Shown piece by piece: positions 6,893 through 14,523 of a stretch of DNA of 24,361 nucleotides. The stretch is from JBMNOU01 sp050943215 (lineage in GTDB: Bacteria > Bacillota > Clostridia > Christensenellales > SZUA-584), in NCBI GenBank assembly GCA_050943215.1, contig JBMNOU010000025.1, positions 1 through 24,361 on the forward strand, in the 5' to 3' direction. Both the position numbers and the translations under genes were made by a program. The stretch's first letter is position 1. The number at the start of each line of letters is the position of its first letter. Below the pieces are notes generated by a model. That model ran no database searches. It was not told the DNA's origin and was given only the letters and a program-made list of their open reading frames with translations.

Positions 6893-7100
6893 TATCGTCC
6901 TCCCTAAATTCTAAAATATCTCCAGGCTGACAATCCAGTTCAACACAAATCGCATTCAAAGTCGAAAAGCGTATCGCCTTTGCCTTCCCTGTTTTCAATA
7001 TAGATAAATTGGCCTTTGTAATACCCACTTTTTCCGAAAGCTCGTTAAGCGAAATCTTACGCTTTGCCATCATAACGTCCAAGTTAACGATTATCGCCAA
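6885..7100 (-). CDS. Small XRE/Cro-type HTH regulator (YozG-like)
   Basis: A 71-residue protein that is essentially one helix-turn-helix domain: VMMAKRKISLNELSEKVGITKANLSILKTGKAKAIRF, split here by its helices, with LNELSEKVGITKANLS as the HTH and FSTLNAICVELDCQPGDILEF as the closing helices. This is the short Cro/CI-type family commonly found beside DUF2975 genes. The start is TTG (7098-7100) with GGAGGT six bases upstream. It begins 18 bases after the DUF2975 stop, and its last codons contain the ribosome site and start of the 36-aa ORF. Partners of this type are thought to regulate their own membrane-protein operon, which is inference here. Confidence 0.9.
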   Translation of the reverse strand: MAIIVNLDVMMAKRKISLNELSEKVGITKANLSILKTGKAKAIRFSTLNAICVELDCQPGDILEFREDDND

Positions 7101-7118
7101 TGAAGTACCTCCGTCCTC

Positions 7119-7589
7119 TCATATTGTCAGATCATTTTCATCTTTAAGCCTTATAGCTTTATCAAAAACCGCCGCAAGCGTCTGGCAAAACAGGCTTCCA
7201 AGTAATGAAACTACCGCGAAAACAGGCGTCAGTACAGAAAAATCAACGAAAGTCTTGACAATTAATATAAGTGCCGCGGCTGCACATAGATACGATATAT
7301 ATTTTAAATACCTGACGTTTATATATACAAATGGAGAGCTTTCAATCACTGTCTTTAACAACTTCTGTAAAACAAGCAATATTACCCAGCAAAATACACC
7401 AGTAATTTCTAAAAACCCAAGAGTAACCCATCTGTTTTGTGCATAACTTGATATATATGTGGTGACAACATCCTGCTCTAAAGGGGCTATAAGAAAGGGC
7501 AAGACGATCATCAGTACAGGGCTAAGAATTAAAAGCAATTCCAACATTCTTTTGAGAATGAGTGGTATATTCCATTTGCTTATATTCAT
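7119..7589 (-). CDS. DUF2975 family membrane protein
   Basis: A 156-residue protein with four predicted membrane helices: about 11-37 (MLELLLILSPVLMIVLPF), 57-80 (LGFLEITGVFCWVILLVL), 97-116 (YISYLCAAAALILIV) and 122-143 (LTPVFAVVSLLGSLFCQ). Order, length and the SPFVYINVRYLKYIS segment between helices 2 and 3 fit DUF2975, which is almost always paired with a short XRE regulator as seen here. The start at 7589 follows ACGGAGGTTAGT; an in-frame ATG 30 bases upstream lies at the promoter -10 region and cannot be used from this promoter. The family function is unknown. Confidence 0.85.
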   Translation of the reverse strand: MNISKWNIPLILKRMLELLLILSPVLMIVLPFLIAPLEQDVVTTYISSYAQNRWVTLGFLEITGVFCWVILLVLQKLLKTVIESSPFVYINVRYLKYISYLCAAAALILIVKTFVDFSVLTPVFAVVSLLGSLFCQTLAAVFDKAIRLKDENDLTI

Positions 7590-7609
7590 ACTAACCTCCG
7601 TTTTTGGTG

Positions 7610-7638
7610 AGAATAGCATATGCGTACATAAAAGTCAA
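7610..7638 (-). promoter_or_regulatory. Sigma-A-like promoter of the DUF2975 operon
   Basis: On the minus strand TTGACT (7633-7638) and TATTCT (7610-7615) are separated by exactly 17 bases. The expected transcript starts near 7603, leaving a leader of about 14 bases that contains the GGAGG site of the DUF2975 gene. Confidence 0.7.
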
Positions 7639-7702
7639 CAATTAATTATTGGTTTTCAATAAATATTAATCTTTTACTATACTAAAAATACGCTAAGCGA
7701 TG

Positions 7703-7711
7703 TGATATACT
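7703..7711 (+). promoter_or_regulatory. Extended -10 promoter for rmuC
   Basis: TGATATACT (TG-n-TATACT) lies 29 bases before the rmuC ATG. No good -35 box is present at the normal distance, as is usual for extended -10 promoters. Confidence 0.4.
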
Positions 7712-7739
7712 GTATAAAAAAAGGCAGGATGATTCAAAT

Positions 7740-8957
7740 ATGGATACCTTCATTTATATCGTTTCCGGGGTGGGTCTTTTATTGATCGCGGTTGTACTTA
7801 TCATCACAATATCTCAGAAAAATAAAGCGGTAGATTTAAGTATGATATTATCTCAATTTCAGTCGGTATTGTATAAACAACTGGAAAACATTAAACTGCA
7901 AAACGCGGACAGTTCGTATCAACTTAGACGCGAAGTGCTTGAGATGTTTAATGTTTTGGGCGGTAGCTTCAATAAAACACTTGCCGAGACTGCGAGATCA
8001 AATAGCGAAAGTATGGAGCAATTAAGATCAGCGGTTGATATAAAGCTGAAAGAAATATCTGAAACAAGCGAGAGACGTCTTGAGCTGATACGGGTAACGG
8101 TAGACGAGCAGCTGCAGGATACGCTGCAAAAACGCCTGACGGGTTCGTTCAAACAGGTTTCCGATCAGCTTGAACAGGTATTCAAAAGCATGGGTGAAGT
8201 GCGGTCGCTTGCATCAGGTGTTGGTGATTTAAAACGCATGCTCTCCAATGTCAAAGTGCGCGGAACGTGGGGCGAGATGCAGCTTGGGGCGCTTATATCC
8301 TCTGTGTTATCTCCCGTTCAGTATGTTAAAAACGCGAATGTCAAAAACAATCAGGAACGGGTAGACTATGCGATCGTGCTGCCTGGCGCTGCAAACGACA
8401 AAATACTGCTTCCAATAGACTCAAAGTTTCCTTTGGAGGACTTCATTAAAAAAGAAGAGATAATAAATGTTGGCAATCGGGATATGGCAAAAGATGCAAT
8501 GAAATTTCTTGCTAAAAGTATGCTTGCTGAAGCCAAAAGGATTAGTGAAAAATACTTAAACCCACCTGTCACAACCGATTTTGCGATTATGTATCTGCCA
8601 ACAGAAGGCCTTTATGCGGATGCCATTTCACTCGGAATCTTTGATATCTGTCAGAGAGAGCATCATGTGACCATAGCGGGACCGTCCACGCTGACTGCTC
8701 TATTAAACAGCCTTCAGATGGGTTTTAGGACACTGGCAATAGAAAAGCGGTCTGGAGAGGTCATCAAACTTTTGGAGACAATAAAAAAAGCTTTTTCCGA
8801 TTTTACCAACGCAATTGATAAAACGAAGAAAAGCTTAGCGGCTGCACAAAATAATCTTGAAGACGCTTCAAGGAAATCAAGATCTATAGAAAGGCAATTA
8901 AAAAATGTTGACAGATGCGAAAGCATTTCTTTACCTGCTGATGAAGTAACAACATGA
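7740..8957 (+). CDS. rmuC: DNA recombination protein RmuC
   Basis: A 405-residue protein. Residues 5-24 are an N-terminal membrane anchor (YIVSGVGLLLIAVVLIITIS). Residues about 30-160 are a long coiled-coil region rich in Glu, Gln, Leu and Lys. The conserved RmuC core follows: NVKVRGTWGEMQLGALIS, RVDYAIVLPG, LLPIDSKFPLEDF, and VTIAGPSTLTALLNSLQMGF, the last typical of the nuclease-like domain. A second coiled coil closes the protein. RmuC limits recombination between inverted repeats and is linked to restriction-endonuclease-like nucleases. Length is a little short of the E. coli protein but normal for Bacillota. It is monocistronic, with opposite-strand genes upstream and the Gly/Cys-rich gene downstream after its own spacer. 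A weak AGGATG site precedes the ATG. Confidence 0.92.
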   Translation: MDTFIYIVSGVGLLLIAVVLIITISQKNKAVDLSMILSQFQSVLYKQLENIKLQNADSSYQLRREVLEMFNVLGGSFNKTLAETARSNSESMEQLRSAVDIKLKEISETSERRLELIRVTVDEQLQDTLQKRLTGSFKQVSDQLEQVFKSMGEVRSLASGVGDLKRMLSNVKVRGTWGEMQLGALISSVLSPVQYVKNANVKNNQERVDYAIVLPGAANDKILLPIDSKFPLEDFIKKEEIINVGNRDMAKDAMKFLAKSMLAEAKRISEKYLNPPVTTDFAIMYLPTEGLYADAISLGIFDICQREHHVTIAGPSTLTALLNSLQMGFRTLAIEKRSGEVIKLLETIKKAFSDFTNAIDKTKKSLAAAQNNLEDASRKSRSIERQLKNVDRCESISLPADEVTT

Positions 8958-9115
8958 TGCATTATTATTTAACTGAGCATTCATTATGCCCATTTCAAGG
9001 CAGATTCCTATTGTTATTTTAGCTATGCACCAAAAACTATCCTCCTGCGTAATATAGATTGAGCCTTAAATAAAAAGGGATACCTAAATAATCTATTTCA
9101 AGGAGGACATTATAT

Positions 9116-9346
9116 ATGGGATTTGATGGATGTGGTGGCGGCTTCGGCGGCTTCGGCGGCAACTGCTGCTGGATTATCATCTTATTACTTTGCTGCTGTG
9201 GCGGCGGCTGGGGCGGCTGCGGAGACGGATGTGGCGGTGGCTTCGGCGGTGGTAACTGCTGCTGGATTATTATCCTTATAATCATTTGCTGCTGCTGTGG
9301 CGGCGGCTGGGGCGGCTGCGGAGACGGATGTGGCCCTAAATGCTAA
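9116..9346 (+). CDS. Gly/Cys-rich small protein of two 33-residue repeats
   Basis: A 76-residue protein with 30 Gly and 17 Cys, four Trp and only four charged residues (D4, D37, D70, K75). Residues 5-37 and 38-70 are two copies of one unit: GCGGGF and more Gly, then NCCWIII, a short Leu/Ile run, a block of three or four Cys, GGGWGGCGD. A third unit begins and stops (GCGPKC). The DNA copies are 9128-9226 and 9227-9325. It is expressed as a real gene: AAGGAGGA lies 9 bases before the ATG and a strong terminator follows the stop. The hydrophobic runs are too short for a normal membrane helix and suit beta-strands or an amphiphilic assembly. It resembles short clostridial CCWIII-type proteins and loosely YjcZ-type sporulation peptides. 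Function unknown; possible roles are spore or cell-surface structure, metal binding, or a modified peptide. Confidence 0.75.
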   Translation: MGFDGCGGGFGGFGGNCCWIIILLLCCCGGGWGGCGDGCGGGFGGGNCCWIIILIIICCCCGGGWGGCGDGCGPKC

Positions 9347-9355
9347 TTGAATTAA

Positions 9356-9384
9356 CCGATACGCTTTAAAAGCGTACGGTTTTC
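9356..9384 (+). terminator. Terminator of the Gly/Cys-rich gene
   Basis: TACGCTT (9360-9366) and AAGCGTA (9370-9376) form a stem with a 3-base loop, extended by CCG/CGG across one bulged base, and followed by TTTTC. It starts 10 bases after the stop codon at 9344-9346. Confidence 0.75.
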
Positions 9385-9460
9385 TACCTCAAAAATATTA
9401 GATGTTGTTAGCATGATATTAACATATGCGCTCAGTATATGTGTTTGTGAAACTATCTTG

Positions 9461-9499
9461 GGGGGCTTTCTTCTAAATAATAAAAGCCCTCTTCTTTTT
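9461..9499 (+). terminator. Second plus-strand terminator, between the Gly/Cys-rich gene and trpS
   Basis: GGGCTTT (9463-9469) pairs with AAAGCCC (9483-9489), extended by G-C and G-U pairs outside, with a 13-base loop and then CTTCTTTTT. It could back up the first terminator or end a short independent transcript from the 9385-9460 interval, where I see no gene. On the minus strand no T-run follows, so it does not obviously terminate trpS. Confidence 0.5.
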
Positions 9500-9552
9500 A
9501 CAGGTTCCCGCAGCGGCAGACCAGGCGCCTTTATACTCTGCAGCGAAGGTTT

Positions 9553-10551
9553 TCACATCTTTGGCGCAAACCCAATTTTACTATAAACCTTACGAAGCAT
9601 TTTTACCGCGTTGCTGTACGCTTTTTCCGAGCCATCCTTGATGATCTGATTTAAATACGTCTTGTCATTGCGTATTTCCTTAAACCGCTTCTGCAGGGGT
9701 TCTAGCTCAGCGCATACAGCATCCGCAACGCACGTCTTAAAAACCCCATATCCCTTTCCTGAAAATGCGTTTTCAACCTCTTTAAATGTCTTTCCGGTTA
9801 CGGCGCTGTATATGCTGATTAGATTGGAAACACCCGGTTTTTCTTCCGCAAAACGTATATCGCCCTCTGAATCCGTTACAGCGCGTTTAAACTTTCTTTG
9901 AATGACCTCAGGCGGGTCAAGGAGAGAAATATATGCGTTTTCATTGTCGTCCGATTTTGACATCTTGGTCTTTGGGTCTGCAAGGCTCATGATACGTGCG
10001 CCTGCTTTCGTAATGTACGGCTCGGGGACGGTAAATACATCGCCGTAGATATTGTTAAACCGCTGAGCGATATCGCGAGTAATCTCAAGATGCTGCTTTT
10101 GATCTGCACCAACGGGTACAAGATCCGATTTAAAAAGCAATATATCCGCCGCCATGAGTACGGGATAAGTAAAAAGTCCCGCATTAACGTTGTCATCATG
10201 GCGTTCACTCTTTTCTTTAAACTGCGTCATTCTGGACAACTCGCCGATATAAGTGAAACAATTAAGCACCCACATAAGCTCCGCATGGCAAGAAACATGC
10301 GATTGATAATAAATGATATTTTTATTCGGATCTAGCCCCGACGCCAACAGCAGTGCCAATGTATCAAGAGAGCGTTCTTTAAGCTTAGCGGCATCCTGCC
10401 TGACTGTGATGGCATGCATGTTTACCACGCAGTAATAACATGTATATATATCCTGCAGATCTACCCAGTTTTTAATAGCACCGAGATAGTTACCAATCGT
10501 CAGCACACCTGATGGCTGTATACCAGAAAATATCGTTTTCTTATCCTGCAT
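9553..10551 (-). CDS. trpS: Tryptophanyl-tRNA synthetase
   Basis: A 332-residue class I aminoacyl-tRNA synthetase that charges tRNA-Trp in the cytosol. The HIGH-equivalent is TIGN at residues 18-21 (SGIQPSGVLTIGNYLGAI), and the KMSKS loop is complete at 196-200 (KTKMSKSDDN). The strongly conserved FTYPVLMAADILLF and VPVGADQKQHLEI segments are present. Length is normal for bacterial TrpRS (about 325-340). The ATG follows AGGAGGAATAC, which overlaps the stop of the DUF503 gene 10 bases upstream. It is the last gene of the thrC-DUF503-trpS cluster. I see no T-box leader in front of it or of thrC, so amino-acid control by that route is unlikely here. Confidence 0.97.
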   Translation of the reverse strand: MQDKKTIFSGIQPSGVLTIGNYLGAIKNWVDLQDIYTCYYCVVNMHAITVRQDAAKLKERSLDTLALLLASGLDPNKNIIYYQSHVSCHAELMWVLNCFTYIGELSRMTQFKEKSERHDDNVNAGLFTYPVLMAADILLFKSDLVPVGADQKQHLEITRDIAQRFNNIYGDVFTVPEPYITKAGARIMSLADPKTKMSKSDDNENAYISLLDPPEVIQRKFKRAVTDSEGDIRFAEEKPGVSNLISIYSAVTGKTFKEVENAFSGKGYGVFKTCVADAVCAELEPLQKRFKEIRNDKTYLNQIIKDGSEKAYSNAVKMLRKVYSKIGFAPKM

Positions 10552-10560
10552 GTATTCCTC

Positions 10561-10836
10561 CTAATACTTCTCGATATTAGTAATATCTACTCTGTTATCA
10601 TCATAAAGAAAATCAATAATGCTTAGCATATTTTGATTTGCTGCACTTGCACTAATTGCTGCTAGCGCAAACCCCAACGTACATATCTGCCATTTATCGC
10701 TATGTGAGCTTTCCGCAACAGATACATTGAATCTATTCTTGCATCTTTCTTTTATGCTTTTGACGACCATACGCTTTTCTTTTAAATTAGAGGCGCCGGG
10801 TATCGTAAACGTGACCTCGAAACAAGAAGCAAACAT
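10561..10836 (-). CDS. DUF503 family protein (YlxP-like)
   Basis: A 91-residue protein matching DUF503: an N-terminal strand (MFASCFEVTFTIPGA), then the family signature SNLKEKRMVVKSIKERCKNRFNVSVAES, and a C-terminal helix with IIDFL. In Bacillus the homologue YlxP lies in the nusA-infB-rbfA region and is suspected to act in ribosome maturation; its biochemical role is not established. The ATG at 10836 begins 1 base after the thrC stop (TGA at 10838-10840), and upstream in-frame codons would lie inside thrC, so this start is preferred. Codon end to trpS start is 9 bases. Its position between thrC and trpS is unlike the Bacillus arrangement. Confidence 0.85.
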   Translation of the reverse strand: MFASCFEVTFTIPGASNLKEKRMVVKSIKERCKNRFNVSVAESSHSDKWQICTLGFALAAISASAANQNMLSIIDFLYDDNRVDITNIEKY

Positions 10837-10837
10837 T

Positions 10838-12295
10838 TCATAAAACCCCAAGCACCGCATCCCGAAGTGCGTCTTTATCTACTACCCTGGTATGCAGTAT
10901 ATCTTTCGTCTTAAGTTCATCAATCTGATACGGCACTGTTGTCCCTGTAACAGAGCTCAGCCTTTTTGCCATATCAAACCCGGACATACCCCTTACATCT
11001 TCTCCAAGAGAATAGAGTACGTCTTTTGGAAACTTATACGGCGATGCGGTGGATACAATAACCGTCTTTGCCGTATCGCCCATTCTCTTATATTTTGCGT
11101 ACACACCAGCCGCAACTGCCGTATGGGTATCATAAAGGTATTTTTTACTGTTAAATGTATCTTTGATAGCTGCCATCGTCTCATCTTCGTCACACCAATC
11201 TGCATAAAAATCGGCTTCCAGATCGTGCCTTGCCTTTCCGCCAATGGTATAGCCGCCCTTCTCTTTTAGCAGTTTCATCATGTGACCGACAGCTGTTGCA
11301 TCCCGTCCGGTCAATTCGTACAGAAGCCTTTCCAAGTTGCTGGAAATAAGAATGTCCATCGACGGTGACATCGTTTTATAAAATGCTCTATTAAGCGAAT
11401 ATTCGCCTTTTTTAAAAAAGTCCGTCAGGATATTGTTTTTATTGGATGCGCAAATGAGTTTCGCAACGGGCAGCCCCATCTTTTTTGCATAATAAGCCGC
11501 GAGTATATTGCCAAAATTTCCTGTTGGCACAACAAAATTGATCTTTTCTCCCGGCGTAATTTCTTTTCTTAACAAAAGCTGCGCATAAGCCCAGATATAG
11601 TAAGCGATCTGAGGTGCCAGTCTACCAAAATTAATCGAGTTAGCGGATGAAAAAACATACCCTCTATTTTTTATAATCTTTGAAAATTCCTTATCGTTAA
11701 ATATAGCTTTTACACCGTTTTGCGCGTCATCAAAATTTCCTCTTACAGCTACAACATGAACATTTTTGCCCTCCTGCGTAACCATTTGCAGACGCTGCAT
11801 ATCAGAGACGCCATCATCGGGGTAAAACACGATGATCTTGATTCTGTCCACACCGCTAAATCCTTCGAGCGCTGCTTTACCCGTATCTCCCGAAGTGGCA
11901 ACAAGAATTAAAATATCTTTGTCATCATTCATTGCCGCCGTCATCAGCCTCGGCAGAACGCTAAGCGCCATATCTTTAAACGCCAATGTCGGGCCATGCC
12001 AAAGTTCGAGGACATACTCTTTATCGCTAATCTTCTTAAGAGGCGCTACGCTCTTGTCGTCAAAGCTTGCGTAAGCATCTTTCGTCATCTGTTGTAAATC
12101 CTTTATATCATCAAAAAATAGCCCAAGAACTTTGGCACAAAGCACTGCGTAAGACTGTGTTTCTATTTGGCCTAAAGTATCGATATCAGGGAAAGAACCA
12201 GGCACATATAGCCCGCCGTCTGGCGCGATCCCTTTTAATATCGCGAGAGATGCTTCGATTGCATCGCTACCGTTCCTTGTGCTAACCAGTTTCAT
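10838..12295 (-). CDS. thrC: Threonine synthase
   Basis: A 485-residue PLP enzyme that converts O-phosphohomoserine to threonine and phosphate. The N-terminus is typical of the longer bacterial/fungal type (MKLVSTRNGSDAIEASLAILKGIAPDGGLYVP). The PLP lysine is Lys107 in HGPTLAFKDMALS; VATSGDTGKAALEGF is the phosphate-binding loop and VPTGNFGNILAAYYAKKMG is also present. Length fits this subclass. The ATG follows ACGGAGGTAACGG. It starts a tight group with DUF503 and trpS. No homoserine kinase or homoserine dehydrogenase gene is in the window, so the rest of the threonine pathway lies elsewhere. The 127-base leader holds a possible terminator for the upstream gene, but no T-box motif. Confidence 0.97.
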   Translation of the reverse strand: MKLVSTRNGSDAIEASLAILKGIAPDGGLYVPGSFPDIDTLGQIETQSYAVLCAKVLGLFFDDIKDLQQMTKDAYASFDDKSVAPLKKISDKEYVLELWHGPTLAFKDMALSVLPRLMTAAMNDDKDILILVATSGDTGKAALEGFSGVDRIKIIVFYPDDGVSDMQRLQMVTQEGKNVHVVAVRGNFDDAQNGVKAIFNDKEFSKIIKNRGYVFSSANSINFGRLAPQIAYYIWAYAQLLLRKEITPGEKINFVVPTGNFGNILAAYYAKKMGLPVAKLICASNKNNILTDFFKKGEYSLNRAFYKTMSPSMDILISSNLERLLYELTGRDATAVGHMMKLLKEKGGYTIGGKARHDLEADFYADWCDEDETMAAIKDTFNSKKYLYDTHTAVAAGVYAKYKRMGDTAKTVIVSTASPYKFPKDVLYSLGEDVRGMSGFDMAKRLSSVTGTTVPYQIDELKTKDILHTRVVDKDALRDAVLGVL

Positions 12296-12377
12296 CCGTT
12301 ACCTCCGTTAAATACTCCTTTTTATAAAATAAACCTGTACCCGGACGCTAGAAAGTTTGTCCCATAACGAGACTCCC

Positions 12378-12407
12378 AAAAAAGAAAACGTCCTTCCTGC
12401 ACAGGCG
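12378..12407 (-). terminator. Possible weak terminator after the P-loop gene
   Basis: On the minus strand CGCC and GG(A)CG (12389-12407) can form a short stem with one bulge, followed by TTTTCTTTTTT. The stem is short, but the T-run is long and the location, 16 bases after the stop and about 90 bases before thrC, is right. Confidence 0.35.
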
Positions 12408-12422
12408 GTTTGCAAGAATTAA

Positions 12423-12827
12423 CTATTTTTCTAAATATTTTTCCAAAAATTCAGGTGCCTTGCCGGTTCCGCTTATTACGAGATAAGCGCTGATCTCGGA
12501 GAAAAGATCATCGAACTTTTTAAGCAGTTCCGCAAGTTCGGTATCTTCTTTTTTGACCAGTTTTGTTAAAACGTCTATGTAAATTGAGGATATATCAAAA
12601 TCTGCTGATAAAACACCGCAAACAAAACCATAGAGTTTGTCGACATTATCAATACCGTAATCTGTAGTGTTGATAAATCGGATTTGATGCTTCAAACCAT
12701 ACATGCAACGGTTGTTATCGTCAATATATACGATATTACCAGAAACTTTCTCTACGTCGGCATTCGCCATATCAAGTAGCTTCTTTGATTTTCCGCTGCC
12801 CTTTTTACCATAAATCAAACGGATCAT
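12423..12827 (-). CDS. Small P-loop ATP-binding protein of unknown function
   Basis: A 134-residue protein. Walker A is complete at residues 7-14 (GKKGSGKS) right after the first strand MIRLIY, and a Walker B-like strand is seen in SSIYIDVLT. The final segment AYLVISGTGKAPEFLEKYL would be a further strand and helix of a minimal P-loop fold. It lacks a lid domain or any recognisable partner motif. Similar small proteins appear in Clostridia, sometimes labelled ATP-binding or PilT-like, without known function. The ATG follows AAAGGAG by 10 bases. It lies between gpmI and thrC in the same direction, separated from both by hairpins, so it may be its own unit. Confidence 0.75.
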   Translation of the reverse strand: MIRLIYGKKGSGKSKKLLDMANADVEKVSGNIVYIDDNNRCMYGLKHQIRFINTTDYGIDNVDKLYGFVCGVLSADFDISSIYIDVLTKLVKKEDTELAELLKKFDDLFSEISAYLVISGTGKAPEFLEKYLEK

Positions 12828-12935
12828 AATGGCACCACTCCTTTATTGCTTTTTATAATTATACAATGTTTACCTTTATTTATCCACACCAAAAGCCAAC
12901 ATTTATTTTAAATTCCTCATCCATATATTACCGTA

Positions 12936-12972
12936 AGAACCGCCTTGCCTGCAAATCCGGCAAAGCGGTTCT
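12936..12972 (-). terminator. Strong hairpin after gpmI
   Basis: Arms at 12936-12949 and 12959-12972 pair over 14 bp around a 9-base loop. The one variable pair is G-U in minus-strand RNA but C-A in plus-strand RNA, so the structure belongs to the gpmI transcript. It starts 8 bases after the gpmI stop. No T-run follows (TTACGG), so it may protect the 3' end or need another factor rather than terminate on its own. Confidence 0.6.
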
Positions 12973-12980
12973 CATAACTG

Positions 12981-14513
12981 TTATTTTATCAGTGACGCTC
13001 CCGTCATTTCTCCCGGAACCGATACCCCCATCATTTCAAGCATCGTCGGTGCTATATCTGCCAGGATACCTCCCGCACTTAGCTTAGCGTGCTTATATCT
13101 CTCGCTGACAAGAATAAACGGTACATTATCAACTGTATGTGCTGTAAATGGCCCTCCGTCCGTGTCAAGCATTTTCTCTGAATTGCCGTGGTCGGCTGTA
13201 ATGATAGCCTCCCCACCTGTTTTCAAGATAGCATTCACTACCTTTATCACACATTCATCAACAGCGTCCAATGCTTTGACAGCAGCCTCGAGCATACCTG
13301 TGTGCCCGACCATATCCGGGTTGGCAAAGTTTAAAATCATCACGTCATACAGACCCGATTCAATGTGACGGACCGCTTCCGCAGCTACTTCATAAGCGCT
13401 CATTTCCGGCTTTAAATCATAAGTGGCGACTTTTGGGGATGGTATCAGAAACCGGTCTTCGCCTTCATTAGGCTTCTCAATGCCTCCGTTGAAAAAAAAC
13501 GTGACGTGTGCATACTTTTCAGTTTCGGCAATACGAAATTGTTTTTTGCCGTTCTTTGACAGATACTCGCCAAGCGTATTTTTAATAACTTGCGGCTTAT
13601 AAGCCACATAAACGCCTTTAATCGTTTTATCGTATTGTGTCATGCAAACATAATGCAGCGGGAAAAAGTTACGGCTAAACCCTTTAAACTCCTCATCAAC
13701 AAAAGCTCGTGTAATCTCTCTCGCCCTGTCCGGCCTAAAATTGAAGAATATAACGGAATCCCCCGCTCTTATTTTGGCTATCGGCCTGCCGTTCTTGATA
13801 ATCACGGTTGGCAATACAAACTCGTCCGTATCACCATTATCGTAGCTTTGTTGCATGGCCTGTGCCGCAGACTCAGCCGTAAGACCCTCGCCTCTGACCA
13901 TTGCTGCATAAGCTTTCTCTACCCGTTCAAACCTATTATCCCGGTCCATCGCATAATATCTGCCCATTACTGTCGCAATTTCACCGATGCCGATTTCTTT
14001 TATCCTCGCTTCGAGCTGTGCGATATACTCTATTCCGTTGTCAGGTGGGACATCACGCCCGTCCATAAAGCAATGGATATAAACGTTTTTAAGGCCACGC
14101 AGTTTTGCCATTTTAAGCAGTGCATAGAGATGACAAAGGTGGCTGTGAACACCGCCATCCGAAATAAGCCCAAGAGCGTGCAAGCAAGTTCCTCTCGCTT
14201 TAACATTTTCCATTGCACCGATGAATTCCTGTTTTTCAAAAAAACCGCCGTCTTCGATGTCTTTCGTGATCCTGGTTAGCTCTTGATATACAATCCTGCC
14301 GGCTCCAATGTTTAGATGACCGACCTCGGAATTGCCCATCTGCCCCTCCGGCAGCCCCACAGACATACCCGATGCACCAATTACCGTATGCGGATATTTT
14401 TTTTTGAGTGCGCATATACCCGGAACGCCCGCAATCTTAATCGCATTGCCTTTGCTTTGGCTTCTGTTGCCAAAACCGTCCAGTATGATCAAACCTGTCA
14501 ATGTTTTTGACAT
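12981..14513 (-). CDS. gpmI: 2,3-bisphosphoglycerate-independent phosphoglycerate mutase
   Basis: A 510-residue manganese enzyme of the alkaline phosphatase superfamily, interconverting 3- and 2-phosphoglycerate in glycolysis. The metal Asp is in LIILDGFG (Asp12), and the catalytic Ser is Ser62 in GQMGNSEVGHLNIGAGR. HCFMDGRDVPP, GRYYAMDRD, NFRPDRAREI, ANPDMVGHTG and ITADHGNSEKM follow in the normal order. Length agrees exactly with family norms. The start at 14513 follows AGAGGGTAGCT; the frame extends upstream into tpiA, but those residues do not look like GpmI. It starts 10 bases after the tpiA stop and is the third gene of pgk-tpiA-gpmI; no enolase gene follows in the window. Confidence 0.97.
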   Translation of the reverse strand: MSKTLTGLIILDGFGNRSQSKGNAIKIAGVPGICALKKKYPHTVIGASGMSVGLPEGQMGNSEVGHLNIGAGRIVYQELTRITKDIEDGGFFEKQEFIGAMENVKARGTCLHALGLISDGGVHSHLCHLYALLKMAKLRGLKNVYIHCFMDGRDVPPDNGIEYIAQLEARIKEIGIGEIATVMGRYYAMDRDNRFERVEKAYAAMVRGEGLTAESAAQAMQQSYDNGDTDEFVLPTVIIKNGRPIAKIRAGDSVIFFNFRPDRAREITRAFVDEEFKGFSRNFFPLHYVCMTQYDKTIKGVYVAYKPQVIKNTLGEYLSKNGKKQFRIAETEKYAHVTFFFNGGIEKPNEGEDRFLIPSPKVATYDLKPEMSAYEVAAEAVRHIESGLYDVMILNFANPDMVGHTGMLEAAVKALDAVDECVIKVVNAILKTGGEAIITADHGNSEKMLDTDGGPFTAHTVDNVPFILVSERYKHAKLSAGGILADIAPTMLEMMGVSVPGEMTGASLIK

Positions 14514-14523
14514 AGCTACCCTC

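Noticed and set aside
9037..9285. Minus-strand Pro/Gln-rich ORF (82 aa) opposite the Gly/Cys repeat gene
   Set aside because: It is the complement of GGC/TGC repeats, giving Pro and Gln runs, and has no ribosome site; the plus strand has both a ribosome site and a terminator.
9116..9346. Heterocycle-containing bacteriocin precursor (e.g. heterocycloanthracin-like) reading of the Gly/Cys protein
   Set aside because: No leader peptide, YcaO/cyclodehydratase, transporter or immunity gene is in the window, so I keep only the neutral repeat-protein call.
12296..12422. T-box leader for thrC (and similarly for trpS)
   Set aside because: No T-box consensus (GGGTGGnACCGCG-like) or anti-terminator was visible, and trpS starts 10 bases after DUF503.
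13590..14279. Long plus-strand ORF (229 aa) opposite gpmI
   Set aside because: gpmI on the minus strand has all family motifs; the antisense frame has no recognisable domain and no proper ribosome site.
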